This document shows, in pieces, positions 25,879 through 34,273 of a stretch of 64,000 nucleotides of DNA; within the stretch, counting starts at the first letter, position 1, and each line of letters opens with the position of its first letter. Position numbers and translations under genes: made by a program. This stretch comes from Rhodopseudomonas palustris (GTDB lineage Bacteria; Pseudomonadota; Alphaproteobacteria; Rhizobiales; Xanthobacteraceae): positions 289,221 to 353,220 of the forward strand of contig NZ_QKQS01000006.1 in assembly GCF_003226555.1 (NCBI RefSeq). Reading direction: 5' to 3'. Below the pieces are notes generated by a model. The model saw only the letters and a list, made by a program, of their open reading frames with translations. It had not been told where the DNA came from and searched no databases.

Positions 25879-26973
25879 ATGCTTCCGCTCGAAGGACTGA
25901 CCGTCATCGCCGTCGAACAGGCGGTCGCGGCGCCGTATTGCAGCTCGCGGCTGGCCGATGCCGGCGCGCATGTCATCAAGATCGAACGGCCCGAAGGCGA
26001 TTTCGCTCGCGGCTATGACGCCGCCGCCAAGGGCCAGAGCAGCTACTTCGTCTGGCTCAACCGCGGCAAGGAATCCGCGGTGGTCGACCTCGCCACCAAG
26101 GAGGGCCGCGCGGAGCTGGAAAAGCTGATCGCCTCGGCCGACGTGCTGCTGCAGAATCTGAAGCCCGGCTCGATGGACAAGCTAGGCTTTGCCCGCGAGC
26201 GGCTGCGCCAGGACTATCCGAAGCTGATCATCTGCACGATCTCCGGCTACGGCGACGACGGCCCCTACGCCCATCGCAAGGCCTATGACCTCCTGATCCA
26301 GGCCGAGAGCGGTCTCGCCTCGATCACCGGCGGGCCGGAAAGTGCCTCCCGCGTCGGCATGTCGATCGTCGACGTCGCTACCGGCGCCACCGCGCACGCC
26401 GCGATCCTGGAAGCGCTGATCGGCCGCGGCCGCACCGGCCAGGGCGCCGACATCCGGATCTCGATGTTCGACGTGATGGCCGACTGGCTGACCGTGCCGC
26501 TGCTCAATGCCGAGGCCGGCAATCCGCCCAAGCGGCTCGGCCTCGCCCATCCGTCGATCGCGCCCTATGGCGTGTTCACCAGCAAGGACGGCAAGGACAT
26601 CCTGATCTCGATCCAGAGCGAGCGGGAGTGGAAGAAGCTGTGCTCGGACGTGCTGCGCCAGCCGGACCTGCCGAACGATCCCCGCCTGTGCAACGGCGTT
26701 GAGCGGGTCAAGAACCGCGCCTACACCGACAAGATCGTCGCCGACGCCTTCGGCGCGCTGACCCGCGACGATCTGCTCGAACATCTCGCCAGCGCCGACA
26801 TCGCCTTCGCCGAAGTCAACGCGATGGAAGACCTGTCGCACCATCCGCATCTGCGCCGGATCGAAGTCGATACCCCGAACGGCAAGGTCAGCTATCCGGC
26901 GCCGGCGGCGATCATCGTCGGCGAGGACCGGCATTACGGCGCGGTGCCGGGCATCGGCGACAAGCGCAAGTAA
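25879..26973 (+). CDS. Family III CoA transferase (CaiB/BaiF)
   Basis: A 364-residue enzyme that moves CoA between carboxylic acids. N-terminal PLEGLTVIAVEQAVAAPYCSSRLADAGAHVIKIERP is the family hallmark, followed by the catalytic-Asp region and ICTISGYGDDGPYAHRKAYDLLIQA (GYG-DGP), and SIAPYGVFTSKDG. Family III members include formyl-, succinyl- and mesaconyl-CoA transferases; the exact pair of acids is not determined. The ATG at 25879 is preferred over a GTG at 25873 because AGAGG (from the upstream repeat) is correctly spaced. It lies between an acyl-CoA dehydrogenase and a hydratase, in one catabolic transcription direction. Confidence 0.92.
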   Translation: MLPLEGLTVIAVEQAVAAPYCSSRLADAGAHVIKIERPEGDFARGYDAAAKGQSSYFVWLNRGKESAVVDLATKEGRAELEKLIASADVLLQNLKPGSMDKLGFARERLRQDYPKLIICTISGYGDDGPYAHRKAYDLLIQAESGLASITGGPESASRVGMSIVDVATGATAHAAILEALIGRGRTGQGADIRISMFDVMADWLTVPLLNAEAGNPPKRLGLAHPSIAPYGVFTSKDGKDILISIQSEREWKKLCSDVLRQPDLPNDPRLCNGVERVKNRAYTDKIVADAFGALTRDDLLEHLASADIAFAEVNAMEDLSHHPHLRRIEVDTPNGKVSYPAPAAIIVGEDRHYGAVPGIGDKRK

Positions 26974-26997
26974 GCGGGCAAGTAAGCGAGGACCAGC

Positions 26998-27855
26998 ATG
27001 ACCGACGCGCTCGATATCGATCACCTGCGGCAATGGATCGGCCGCAGCGAACAAGCCACCGACACCGTCACCCCGCAGCTCGTGAAGGGACTGCGCGCGA
27101 CGCTGTTCCTCGACATCGGCAAGCCGCAGGCCGGCGACGCCGCGCCGTTCACCGTGCACTGGTGCCTCGGCCAGCCGGTGTACCCGATGGACCAGCTCGG
27201 CCCCGACGGCCACCCGACCCGCGGCGGCTTCCTGCCGCCGGTGCCGCTGCCGCGCCGGATGTGGGCGGGCGGCGAACTGCAGTTCGTGGACGCGCTCAAG
27301 GTCGGCGACGAGGTGACCCGGACCTCGACGATCGGCGACGTGACGATCAAGCAGGGCTCGACCGGCACGCTGTGCTTCGTCACCGTCAATCACGAGATCA
27401 CCACGCCGCGCGGCGTGGCGATCCGCGACCGCCAGGACATCGTCTATCGCGACGTGCCGCCGTCGTCCGCCGCTCCCGCAGCGCCGGTCAAGGCCGCCGC
27501 GGCGCCGCCGGCCGCCAAGCATCGCGAGAGCCATCTCGCCGATCCGGTCCTGCTGTTCCGCTATTCGGCGCTGACCTTCAATGGCCACCGCATCCACTAC
27601 GACCGCGACTACGTCACCAAGGTCGAGGGCTATCCTGGCCTGATCGTCCACGGCCCGATGCAGGCCGCGCTGCTGGTCGAATTCGCCGCCAAGCTCAAGG
27701 GCAGCGTGCCGAAGACCTTCAGCTATCGCGGCGTCCAGCCGCTGTTCGACGGCGCCGACTTCACCGTCAACGCCAACGAGACCGCAGCCGGCCTCGACCT
27801 GTGGACCGCCAATGCCGATGGCGTGCCGACCATGAAGGCCACGGCGAGCTGGTAG
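26998..27855 (+). CDS. Double-hotdog acyl-CoA hydratase (mesaconyl-C4-CoA hydratase/HTD2-like)
   Basis: A 285-residue protein with two hotdog folds: an N-terminal FAS1-like dehydratase region (GDAAPFTVHWCLGQPVYP, GGFLPPVPLPRRMWAGGELQF) and a C-terminal MaoC-type half with LLFRYSALTFNGHRIHYDRDYV and GYPGLIVHGPMQAALL. The Asn/His of FNGHRIHYD are the hydratase active-site residues. Related enzymes hydrate mesaconyl-C4-CoA or itaconyl-CoA. An Ala/Pro linker joins the halves. Start ATG at 26998 follows the CoA transferase by 24 bases (GAGGA upstream), so co-expression is likely. Confidence 0.88.
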   Translation: MTDALDIDHLRQWIGRSEQATDTVTPQLVKGLRATLFLDIGKPQAGDAAPFTVHWCLGQPVYPMDQLGPDGHPTRGGFLPPVPLPRRMWAGGELQFVDALKVGDEVTRTSTIGDVTIKQGSTGTLCFVTVNHEITTPRGVAIRDRQDIVYRDVPPSSAAPAAPVKAAAAPPAAKHRESHLADPVLLFRYSALTFNGHRIHYDRDYVTKVEGYPGLIVHGPMQAALLVEFAAKLKGSVPKTFSYRGVQPLFDGADFTVNANETAAGLDLWTANADGVPTMKATASW

Positions 27856-27870
27856 CTCTTGCAACATGCA

Positions 27871-27983
27871 CGTCATTCCGGGGCGCTCACGAAGTGAGCG
27901 AACCCGGAATCTCGAGCTGTTCAGCCTTATCGTTCCACAACCTCTGGATTCCGGGTTCGCGCTACGCGCGCCCCGGAATGACT
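27871..27983. repeat. Intergenic palindromic repeat, CATTCCGGGG family (copy 1)
   Basis: GTCATTCCGGGG at 27872-27883 pairs with CCCCGGAATGAC at 27971-27982, with inner arms of the form GCTCACGAAGTGAGC and ACCCGGAATC. The same family occurs at 43246-43464 and 51967-52103. Confidence 0.8.
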
Positions 27984-28104
27984 GTGCATGTTCGCACGCA
28001 CGCGCCGCGTAATGACGCGTGATCCGTGTTGACTCCCCTCGCCGCCTGCGGATTTGATCGGTGCAAACAACAACACCGGCATCCGCCGCCCGAGGAAACC
28101 GCCT

Positions 28105-29733
28105 TTGCCCGCGAAGAAGTCCAAGCAGCCGAGCGCTGCCGTCAGCACCGTCAAATCCGCCACTCTCGATCTGCTCCGTGCCTTCAAGATCGACAAGGTG
28201 TTCGGCAATCCCGGCTCGACCGAGCTGCCGTTCCTCAGCGACTGGCCGGACGATATCGACTACGTGCTGGCGCTGCAGGAGGCTTCGGCGGTGGCGATGG
28301 CGGACGGCTATGCGCAGGCGACGCGCAACGCCGGCTTCGTCAATCTGCATTCGGCCGCCGGCGTCGGCAACGCGCTCGGCAATATCTACACCGCCTTCAA
28401 GAACCAGACGCCGCTGGTAATCACCGCGGGGCAGCAGGCACGTAGTCTTCTGCCCTTGCAGGCCTTCCTCGGCGCCGAGCGCGCGAGCGAATTTCCGCGA
28501 CCTTATGTGAAATACAGCATCGAGCCGGCGCGCGCCGAAGACGTACCGGCCGCTATCGCCCGCGCCTACTACGTGGCGATGCAGCCGCCGTGCGGCCCGA
28601 CCTTCGTGTCGGTGCCGATCGACGATTGGGCGCGGCCTGCGGCACCGGTGCCGCCGCGCACGATCACGCGGGAGCTCGGCCCGGATCGCGCGGCGATGCA
28701 GGCGCTGGCCGATGCGCTGGCCAAAGCCAAGACGCCCGCATTGGTGGTCGGGCCCGCGATCGACCGCGCCGCGGCGGTCGGGATGACGGTGCAGCTCGCC
28801 CAGCGCGCGCAGGCGCCGGTGTGGGTGTCGCCGTTCTCGGCGCGCTGCAGCTTCCCGGAACGGCATCCGCTGTTCGCCGGCTTCCTGCCCGCGTCTCCGG
28901 GGCAACTCTCCGAAGCGCTCGGCGCATACGATGTCGTGGTGGTGATCGGCGCGCCGGTGTTCACCTTCCATGTCGAAGGCCACGCTTCGATCTTCGGCGG
29001 CACCAGCAAACTGTTTCAGATCACCGACGACGACGACGACGCCACGGTCACACCGCTCGGCACCAGCATTATCGCGACGGTGACGCCCGCGCTGACCGCG
29101 CTGCTGGAGCTGCTCCCGGAAACCAAGCGCGCCGCGCCGCCAGCCCGCGTGGTGCCGCCCGCGCCCCAACCGGCCGAGCCGATCCCCGCGGCCTATCTGC
29201 TGCACACGCTGCGCGCCGCGATGCCGAACGACGCGATGCTGGTCGAGGAAGCGCCATCGCATCGGCCGGCGATGCAGGCCTACATGCCGATGCCTGGCCA
29301 GGACAGCTTCGCCACCATGACCAGCGGTGGGCTCGGCTGGTCGCTGCCGGCCTCGGTCGGGTTCGCGCTGGCGGATCCGAACCGCCGCACCGTCTGCCTG
29401 ATCGGTGACGGCTCGGCGATGTACTCGATCCAGGCATTGTGGACCGCTGCGCAGCGCAAGCTACCGCTGACCATGGTGGTGCTGAACAACGGCGGCTACG
29501 GCGCGATGCGCTCGTTCAGCCAGGTGATGCAGGTGCGAAACGTGCCGGGCCTGGATGTGCCGGGCATCGACTTCGCCGCACTCGCACAATCGCTCGGCTG
29601 CGACGCGGTACGGGTCAATCGCAGCGCCGAGCTGGCTCCGGCGCTGGCGCGCGCGCTTTCGCTGGACGGCGTCAGCGTGGTCGAAGTGATGCTCGATACC
29701 GCAGTGCCGATGCTCTACGCGCGCAACGGCTGA
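28105..29733 (+). CDS. Benzoylformate decarboxylase-type ThDP enzyme
   Basis: A 542-residue ThDP enzyme closest by eye to benzoylformate decarboxylase of the mandelate pathway (benzoylformate to benzaldehyde and CO2). Matching blocks are VFGNPGSTELPFL (Ser of GNPGS), LALQEASAVAMADGYAQAT (catalytic Glu), VNLHSAAGVGNALG (His of NLHS), ITAGQQARSLLPLQAFL, FPRPYVKYS and VVVIGAPVFTFHVEGH (second His), then the PP motif GDGSAMYSIQALWTAAQ...NNGGYGAMRSF. The known catalytic Ser/His/His set is present. No in-frame ATG fits; the TTG at 28105 has GAGGA eight bases upstream and gives the expected N-terminus. Other mandelate or benzaldehyde genes are not in the window. Confidence 0.87.
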   Translation: MPAKKSKQPSAAVSTVKSATLDLLRAFKIDKVFGNPGSTELPFLSDWPDDIDYVLALQEASAVAMADGYAQATRNAGFVNLHSAAGVGNALGNIYTAFKNQTPLVITAGQQARSLLPLQAFLGAERASEFPRPYVKYSIEPARAEDVPAAIARAYYVAMQPPCGPTFVSVPIDDWARPAAPVPPRTITRELGPDRAAMQALADALAKAKTPALVVGPAIDRAAAVGMTVQLAQRAQAPVWVSPFSARCSFPERHPLFAGFLPASPGQLSEALGAYDVVVVIGAPVFTFHVEGHASIFGGTSKLFQITDDDDDATVTPLGTSIIATVTPALTALLELLPETKRAAPPARVVPPAPQPAEPIPAAYLLHTLRAAMPNDAMLVEEAPSHRPAMQAYMPMPGQDSFATMTSGGLGWSLPASVGFALADPNRRTVCLIGDGSAMYSIQALWTAAQRKLPLTMVVLNNGGYGAMRSFSQVMQVRNVPGLDVPGIDFAALAQSLGCDAVRVNRSAELAPALARALSLDGVSVVEVMLDTAVPMLYARNG

Positions 29734-29797
29734 GCACCGACCCGCGAGTCACAACGGCGGCGAGGATCGCCGCCGTTGTGACGCTCGATGGCCGGAC

Positions 29798-30088
29798 TCA
29801 GTAGCAGACGCGGAAGCCGCCGGCGTTGATGAAGCAGTCGCGATGGCCCCGGCCGCGACCACTTCCACGCCCGCGGCCACGCATCTCACCGCGCCCCCGA
29901 CCGCGGCCACGCATATCGCCGCGGCCTCGCCCACGGCCATCGCCGCGCTGGGCGTTGGCGGCCGTGCTGGTCGCGCCCGAGACGAGCGCCGTCACGCCGA
30001 TCATGCTGAAGCAATAGATGCTCGTCAGAATCATCGCGGCGAGCGCTCGCGACACGATGCTGCGACGACCGGGTTGGTGATGGGTCAT
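29798..30088 (-). CDS. Small exported Arg-Gly repeat protein, paralogue 1
   Basis: A 96-residue protein: an Arg-rich N-terminus, a signal peptide (LAAMILTSIYCFSMIGVTALV), a likely AxA cleavage site (AANAQ), then about 35 residues made of RG/GRG units (RGDGRGRGRGDMRGRGRG and so on) and a closing CFINAGGFRVCY. It is a clear paralogue of the protein at 53268-53543, which shares the signal peptide type, the repeat and the C-terminal motif C-x2-NA-x-G-x-R-x-C. AAAGGA five bases before the ATG supports the start. No known family. Basic repeats suggest binding to anionic surface polymers or nucleic acid, but this is speculation. Confidence 0.8.
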   Translation of the reverse strand: MTHHQPGRRSIVSRALAAMILTSIYCFSMIGVTALVSGATSTAANAQRGDGRGRGRGDMRGRGRGRGEMRGRGRGSGRGRGHRDCFINAGGFRVCY

Positions 30089-30478
30089 AGGAGTCCTTTC
30101 GATGACGGCATGAAGCCGGTTGCCGCGCGGATCGGTGGGGAGAAACAGACGGCAAGAGCCCGCGCGGAAAACCGTCGAACCGGCTGTCGAGATCGTCGAA
30201 GCGGCGCGACGGTGTGCGGCCGCGCAAATCAAGACCGTATCGAACTGACTAACGAGCAATCGATCGCATATGCCGGACTGTGAGGTCGGGGCCCGGATTG
30301 GTCCGGCCGACGGGACGTGGCACAGCCCGATCGAGTAGACGGGCTGCCCGGCCGAATTGCAAGGCTCGTTGCGGCAAAATGCGCCGCAGCGAGGCACTTT
30401 AAGCGCCCGCTCGCGGCCTTAATCGGACGATGAGTACGTCAACTGGACAGCCCGGCCGGACGCGACCCGGGCCGGGCG
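30089..30478. other. Intergenic region with one GC hairpin
   Basis: About 390 bases without a supported gene between the Arg-Gly protein gene and the serine hydrolase gene (both minus strand). Near the right end an inverted repeat, GCCCGGCC (30450-30457) and GGCCGGGC (30470-30477), sits directly after the hydrolase stop and could end its transcript, though it lacks a U-tract. The rest should hold the promoter of the Arg-Gly gene; I see no convincing box. Confidence 0.5.
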
Positions 30479-31759
30479 TTAATTCTCCAGCGCCTCGTAC
30501 ACCAGCTTCTTTAATTCGCGCTGCACCGGCTGGCGCTGCGACGGGGTCTGCTCCATCAGCACGAAGAACATGTCGAGCTTCGGATCGACCACGAAGTAGC
30601 AGCCCGAGGCGCCGTCCCATTTCAATTCGCCGAGCGAGCCGGGCGGCGGCGGCTTGGCGTTGCCGGCATCGGTGCGGACGCCCAGACCGTAGCCGTAGCC
30701 GAAGCCGTCACCGGGGAAATAGAAGTAATCACGCTCGACGCCGGAATTCGGGCCGATGTGATCGGTGGTCATGTCCTTGAAGGTGGCTTCGCTGAGATAG
30801 CGTTTGCCGTCGAGTTCGCCCTTGTTGAGCAGCATCCGGACGAAGCGGATCACGTCGTGTGGCGTGGAGCTCAGTCCGCCGCCGCCGGATTCCCATTTGC
30901 GGACGATGTCCGGCCCGACCAGCCGGCCGACGCGGAAGTTGGAGTCGTTCGGCATCGGCTGCGCCAGCCGCGGCTTCTGCGCCTCGGACTGGAAGAAATA
31001 CTGCGTATCGGTCATCCCGAGCGGATCGAACAGCTTCTGCTTCTGGAACTGATAGAACGACTGGCCGGACGCCGCCTCGATCACGGCGCCGAGCACCTCG
31101 TAGGAATTGCCGTAGTCCCACAGCGTGCCGGGCTGCTCCTGCAGCGGCAGCTTGGCGATCCGCTCGGCGAATTCGCGCGTCGACGGATCGCCGTCATAGA
31201 TCTTGGCGGCGTCGATCGCCTTGCGCACCAGGCTGTCGCCGTAGAAGCCGTAAGTGATGCCCGCAGTATGCAGCAGGAGATCGCGGACCTGGATCGGCCG
31301 TTTCGGCGCGACGAAATCGAGATACTTTTCGCCGTTCTCGCGCTGCTTCTCGACACCGACCTTGGTGTCGGCGAATGCCGGGATGTATTTCGACACCGGA
31401 TCGTCGAGTTTGATCTTGCCCTCGTCGACCAGCATCATCACCGCAAAGGCGGTGAACGGCTTGGTCAGCGACGACAGCCGGAAGATGGTGTCGTCGGTGA
31501 TCGGCCGCTTGGTGGCGACGTCGCGGACGCCGAAATGCTTGTGGTACACCGGCTTGCCGTGGCGCTCGATGTACACCACCGCGCCGGGGATCTTGCCCTC
31601 GGCAATGATCTTGTTGAAGAACTCGTCGATCCGCTCCAGCTTCTGAGCGGAGAACTGCACGCTCGGCGGCAGGTCGAACGTTCCTTCGGCGATCGCCGGG
31701 CTCGCGACCATCGCGGCCAGCGCTCCTGCCATCAACCACCGCGCGGCGCGATGCAGCAT
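30479..31759 (-). CDS. Exported serine hydrolase, class C beta-lactamase/esterase family
   Basis: A 426-residue secreted protein. Signal peptide ARWLMAGALAAMVASPAIAEG, then the penicillin-binding-like domain with the SxxK nucleophile motif in RLSSLTKPFTAF and the YxN motif in LWDYGNSYEVLGAV. The last third contains GYGYGLGVRTD and DGASGCYFVVDP, where the KTG-type strand would be expected but is replaced by WDGASG. Members of this group are mostly esterases or D-aminopeptidases rather than true beta-lactamases. GGAGT six bases before the ATG supports the start. Its physiological substrate is unknown. Confidence 0.88.
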   Translation of the reverse strand: MLHRAARWLMAGALAAMVASPAIAEGTFDLPPSVQFSAQKLERIDEFFNKIIAEGKIPGAVVYIERHGKPVYHKHFGVRDVATKRPITDDTIFRLSSLTKPFTAFAVMMLVDEGKIKLDDPVSKYIPAFADTKVGVEKQRENGEKYLDFVAPKRPIQVRDLLLHTAGITYGFYGDSLVRKAIDAAKIYDGDPSTREFAERIAKLPLQEQPGTLWDYGNSYEVLGAVIEAASGQSFYQFQKQKLFDPLGMTDTQYFFQSEAQKPRLAQPMPNDSNFRVGRLVGPDIVRKWESGGGGLSSTPHDVIRFVRMLLNKGELDGKRYLSEATFKDMTTDHIGPNSGVERDYFYFPGDGFGYGYGLGVRTDAGNAKPPPPGSLGELKWDGASGCYFVVDPKLDMFFVLMEQTPSQRQPVQRELKKLVYEALEN

Positions 31760-31817
31760 TCTTGACTCCTCCGGGTGTGTCTCGTGGATCGTGATGGTAG
31801 CGGCGCCCGGTGTGGTT

Positions 31818-32360
31818 TCAAGGGGCCGCTTCCGCAAGCGCGGCGCGGTGCAGCTCGGCACTCGCGGGCGAAAAGCAGCAGAACACCGCTCGGGTGACCG
31901 AGGTGGTGGACCGGAATGCGTCGAGGGTGGTTCGAACCGCGATCGGCGCGGCGCGCTCGGGCGGAAAGCCATAGACCCCGGTCGAGATCGCCGAGAACGC
32001 GATCGAGCTCAGCGTATGATCATGGGCGAGCTGCAGGGCGCGGGCGTAGCACGAGGCGAGCGCGGCATCCTCGCCATGGCCGCCGCCGTGCCAGATCGGA
32101 CCGACGGCGTGGATCACATGACGCGCCGGCAGCCGATACCCGCGAGTGATCTTGGCATCGCCGGTGTCGCAGCCGCCGAGCGTGCGGCATTCGGCGAGCA
32201 GCTCGGGACCTGCGGCACGATGGATCGCACCGTCGACACCGCCTCCGCCAAGCAGGGATGCATTGGCTGCGTTGACGATCACGTCGACGGCGAGCGTGGT
32301 GATGTCGGCGACGACGACCTCACAGGTCGCCGCGCCGATCTGGCGGATGAAGGGGCTCAG
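31818..32360 (-). CDS. Macro-domain protein (O-acetyl-ADP-ribose deacetylase-like), CTG start proposed
   Basis: A macro domain of about 180 residues that binds ADP-ribose or its derivatives and often removes the acyl or ADP-ribosyl group. Signs: [27 protein letters not shown] (catalytic Asn and the glycine loop), [22 protein letters not shown] and [19 protein letters not shown]. The first ordinary start, GTG at 32282, would cut off the initial strand and VADIT loop that family members need ([14 protein letters not shown] is encoded just upstream). No ATG, GTG or TTG is in frame above it; a CTG at 32358-32360 overlaps the grxD TGA (CTGA) and has AAGG seven bases upstream. I therefore propose a CTG start coupled to grxD. 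Confidence 0.75.
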   Translation of the reverse strand: MSPFIRQIGAATCEVVVADITTLAVDVIVNAANASLLGGGGVDGAIHRAAGPELLAECRTLGGCDTGDAKITRGYRLPARHVIHAVGPIWHGGGHGEDAALASCYARALQLAHDHTLSSIAFSAISTGVYGFPPERAAPIAVRTTLDAFRSTTSVTRAVFCCFSPASAELHRAALAEAAP

Positions 32361-32683
32361 GCGGCGGCCTTGATGCCCTTGTCGGTGAACAGCTTCTGCA
32401 GTTCGCCGGCCTGGAACATCTCGCGCACAATGTCGCAGCCACCGACGAATTCGCCCTTCACGTAGAGCTGCGGAATCGTCGGCCAGTTCGAATACTGCTT
32501 GATCCCGTCGCGCAGCTCGGCGTTCTCGAGCACGTTGTGGCCCTTATACGGGACGCCGATGTGATCGAGGATCTGCACCACCTGACCGGAGAAGCCACAC
32601 TGCGGAAATTGCGGCGTGCCCTTCATGAACAGCACGACGTCGTTGGCCTTCACTTCGTTGTCGATGAATTGCTCGATGCTCAT
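32357..32683 (-). CDS. grxD: Monothiol glutaredoxin (Grx4/GrxD family)
   Basis: A 108-residue CGFS-type glutaredoxin: [24 protein letters not shown] with the single active-site Cys, [26 protein letters not shown] (cis-Pro TIPQ and GG-CD glutathione motif). These proteins bind a [2Fe-2S] cluster with glutathione and work with BolA proteins in iron-sulfur cluster handling; a bolA gene lies 5 kb away on the same strand. Start ATG at 32683 has AAGGA seven bases upstream. Its stop overlaps the proposed start of the macro-domain gene. Confidence 0.96.
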   Translation of the reverse strand: MSIEQFIDNEVKANDVVLFMKGTPQFPQCGFSGQVVQILDHIGVPYKGHNVLENAELRDGIKQYSNWPTIPQLYVKGEFVGGCDIVREMFQAGELQKLFTDKGIKAAA

Positions 32684-32968
32684 GGCGAATCCTTTTGCGG
32701 CGCGGCCGGCTGACCACCAGCGGCCGGGTCGAACAGTCATATATGTATCCTGAAACCGGCGAATAGCCCAAGTCAAAACCGATTGAGCCCGGCTTGCAGC
32801 CTTGACTTCGTTACCGTTTTCGCCGGCTCCCTGCGAAGGGAGGGGTCTGGGCGCCGGGGGCGCGAATCGCCGCTGGTACGCCGGCGACCTTACATCCCGA
32901 TTGTCAGCCCCTATCTTGATCAGCCTGGAACTCAGACCGAACAGCAGCGTTTTTCCTCCAAACCGGAG

Positions 32969-34228
32969 ATGCTCGTGACGATCCTGTCCTCCGCTGCGAC
33001 TTCAGCAGTCGAATCTTCCCCGTCGCCCGTCTCCGACCGCGACCTTGGCAACCGCCTCGCCACTGCCTATCGGACGGTGCGCGACGAAACCGAGCGACGG
33101 GCCGCACCGCTATCGCCCGAGGATCAGGTCGTACAGTCGATGCCCGACGCCAGCCCGGCGAAGTGGCACCGCGCCCACACCACCTGGTTCTTCGAGCAAT
33201 TCCTGCTCGGGCCGCATTGCCCGGGCTATCAGGTGTTCCACCCGGACTACGCCTTTCTGTTCAACTCCTATTACGTCTCGGCCGGGCCGCGGCACACCCG
33301 ATCCGCACGCGGACTGCTGACCCGGCCCGGGGTGGCCGACGTCGCGGCCTATCGCCGCCATGTCGACGCGGCGATGCTGGACTGGTTCGCCACCGCCGAT
33401 ACGGCGAAGCTCGAGGAAATCGCGCCGCTGATCGAGGTCGGGCTCAACCACGAACAGCAGCATCAGGAATTGCTGATCACCGACATCCTGCACGCGTTCG
33501 CGCAGAACCCGATTCCGCCGGCCTACGATCCGGCGTGGCGGCTGCCGGCGACGGACCACAGCGGCGAGGATTGGGTCGCATTGCCGGAAGGCATCCACCC
33601 GATCGGCCATGCCGGCGACAGCTTCCATTTCGACAACGAAAAGCCGGTGCACCGCGCGTTGGTCGGGCCGGTCAAGCTGGCCCGCCACCTCGTCAGCAAT
33701 GCTGAGTGGCTCGAGTTCATGGCGGACGGCGGTTATCGCACCGCCACGCTGTGGCTGATGGACGGCTTCGCCTGCGCCGAGCGCGAGGGCTGGGAGGCGC
33801 CCGGCCACTGGCGGCAGGTCGACGGCGAATGGAAGATCATGACGCTCGGCGGCCTGCAGAGCATCGACCCCGGCGCCCCGGTTTGCCACGTCAGCTACTA
33901 CGAGGCCGACGCCTTCGCGCGCTGGGCCGGCAAGCATTTGCCGACCGAGATGGAATGGGAGGTGGCGGCACGCGCCGGGCATCTTCCCGACGCGTTCGGC
34001 ACGGTCTGGCAATGGACCCGCAGCGCCTATGCGCCCTACCCGGGCTACAAAGCGATCGAAGGCGCGCTCGGCGAATACAACGGCAAGTTCATGGTCAATC
34101 AGCTGGTGCTGCGCGGATCGTCCTGCGCCACGCCAGAGGGCCACAGCCGTGTCAGCTATCGCAATTTCTTCTATCCGTATCACCGCTGGCAGTTCACTGG
34201 GCTGCGGCTCGCCGACTACGGCGCTTAA
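32969..34228 (+). CDS. egtB: Ergothioneine biosynthesis sulfoxide synthase EgtB
   Basis: A 419-residue non-haem iron enzyme joining trimethylhistidine (hercynine) to cysteine or gamma-glutamylcysteine in ergothioneine synthesis. The N-terminal DinB-like domain supplies the iron ligands: [12 protein letters not shown] and [16 protein letters not shown] (HxxxH-x-E). The C-terminal FGE-sulfatase-like domain contains [39 protein letters not shown] and [35 protein letters not shown]. The ATG at 32969 and a GTG at 32975 are both possible; GGAG is better spaced for the GTG. It is followed after 45 bases by egtD in the same direction. No egtA, egtC or egtE is present. Confidence 0.95.
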   Translation: MLVTILSSAATSAVESSPSPVSDRDLGNRLATAYRTVRDETERRAAPLSPEDQVVQSMPDASPAKWHRAHTTWFFEQFLLGPHCPGYQVFHPDYAFLFNSYYVSAGPRHTRSARGLLTRPGVADVAAYRRHVDAAMLDWFATADTAKLEEIAPLIEVGLNHEQQHQELLITDILHAFAQNPIPPAYDPAWRLPATDHSGEDWVALPEGIHPIGHAGDSFHFDNEKPVHRALVGPVKLARHLVSNAEWLEFMADGGYRTATLWLMDGFACAEREGWEAPGHWRQVDGEWKIMTLGGLQSIDPGAPVCHVSYYEADAFARWAGKHLPTEMEWEVAARAGHLPDAFGTVWQWTRSAYAPYPGYKAIEGALGEYNGKFMVNQLVLRGSSCATPEGHSRVSYRNFFYPYHRWQFTGLRLADYGA

Positions 34229-34273
34229 TTCAAGAATCTGAATGCGCCACGCGCGCAGCCTGGAGGACCGCCT

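Noticed and set aside
26182-29262. A 1026-codon open frame on the minus strand.
   Set aside because: It lies antisense to the CoA transferase, hydratase and benzoylformate decarboxylase genes, is His/Arg/Gly-rich without any domain, and is the expected open shadow of high-GC coding DNA.
29830-29960. Possible CRISPR-like or tandem DNA repeat.
   Set aside because: The periodic DNA is the coding sequence of RG/GRG units in a signal-peptide-bearing gene; units are short, irregular and have no spacers.
30479-31759. True class C beta-lactamase (resistance gene).
   Set aside because: The SxxK and YxN motifs are present but the KTG strand is replaced (WDGASG), and the family is dominated by esterases and peptidases, so resistance is not supported.
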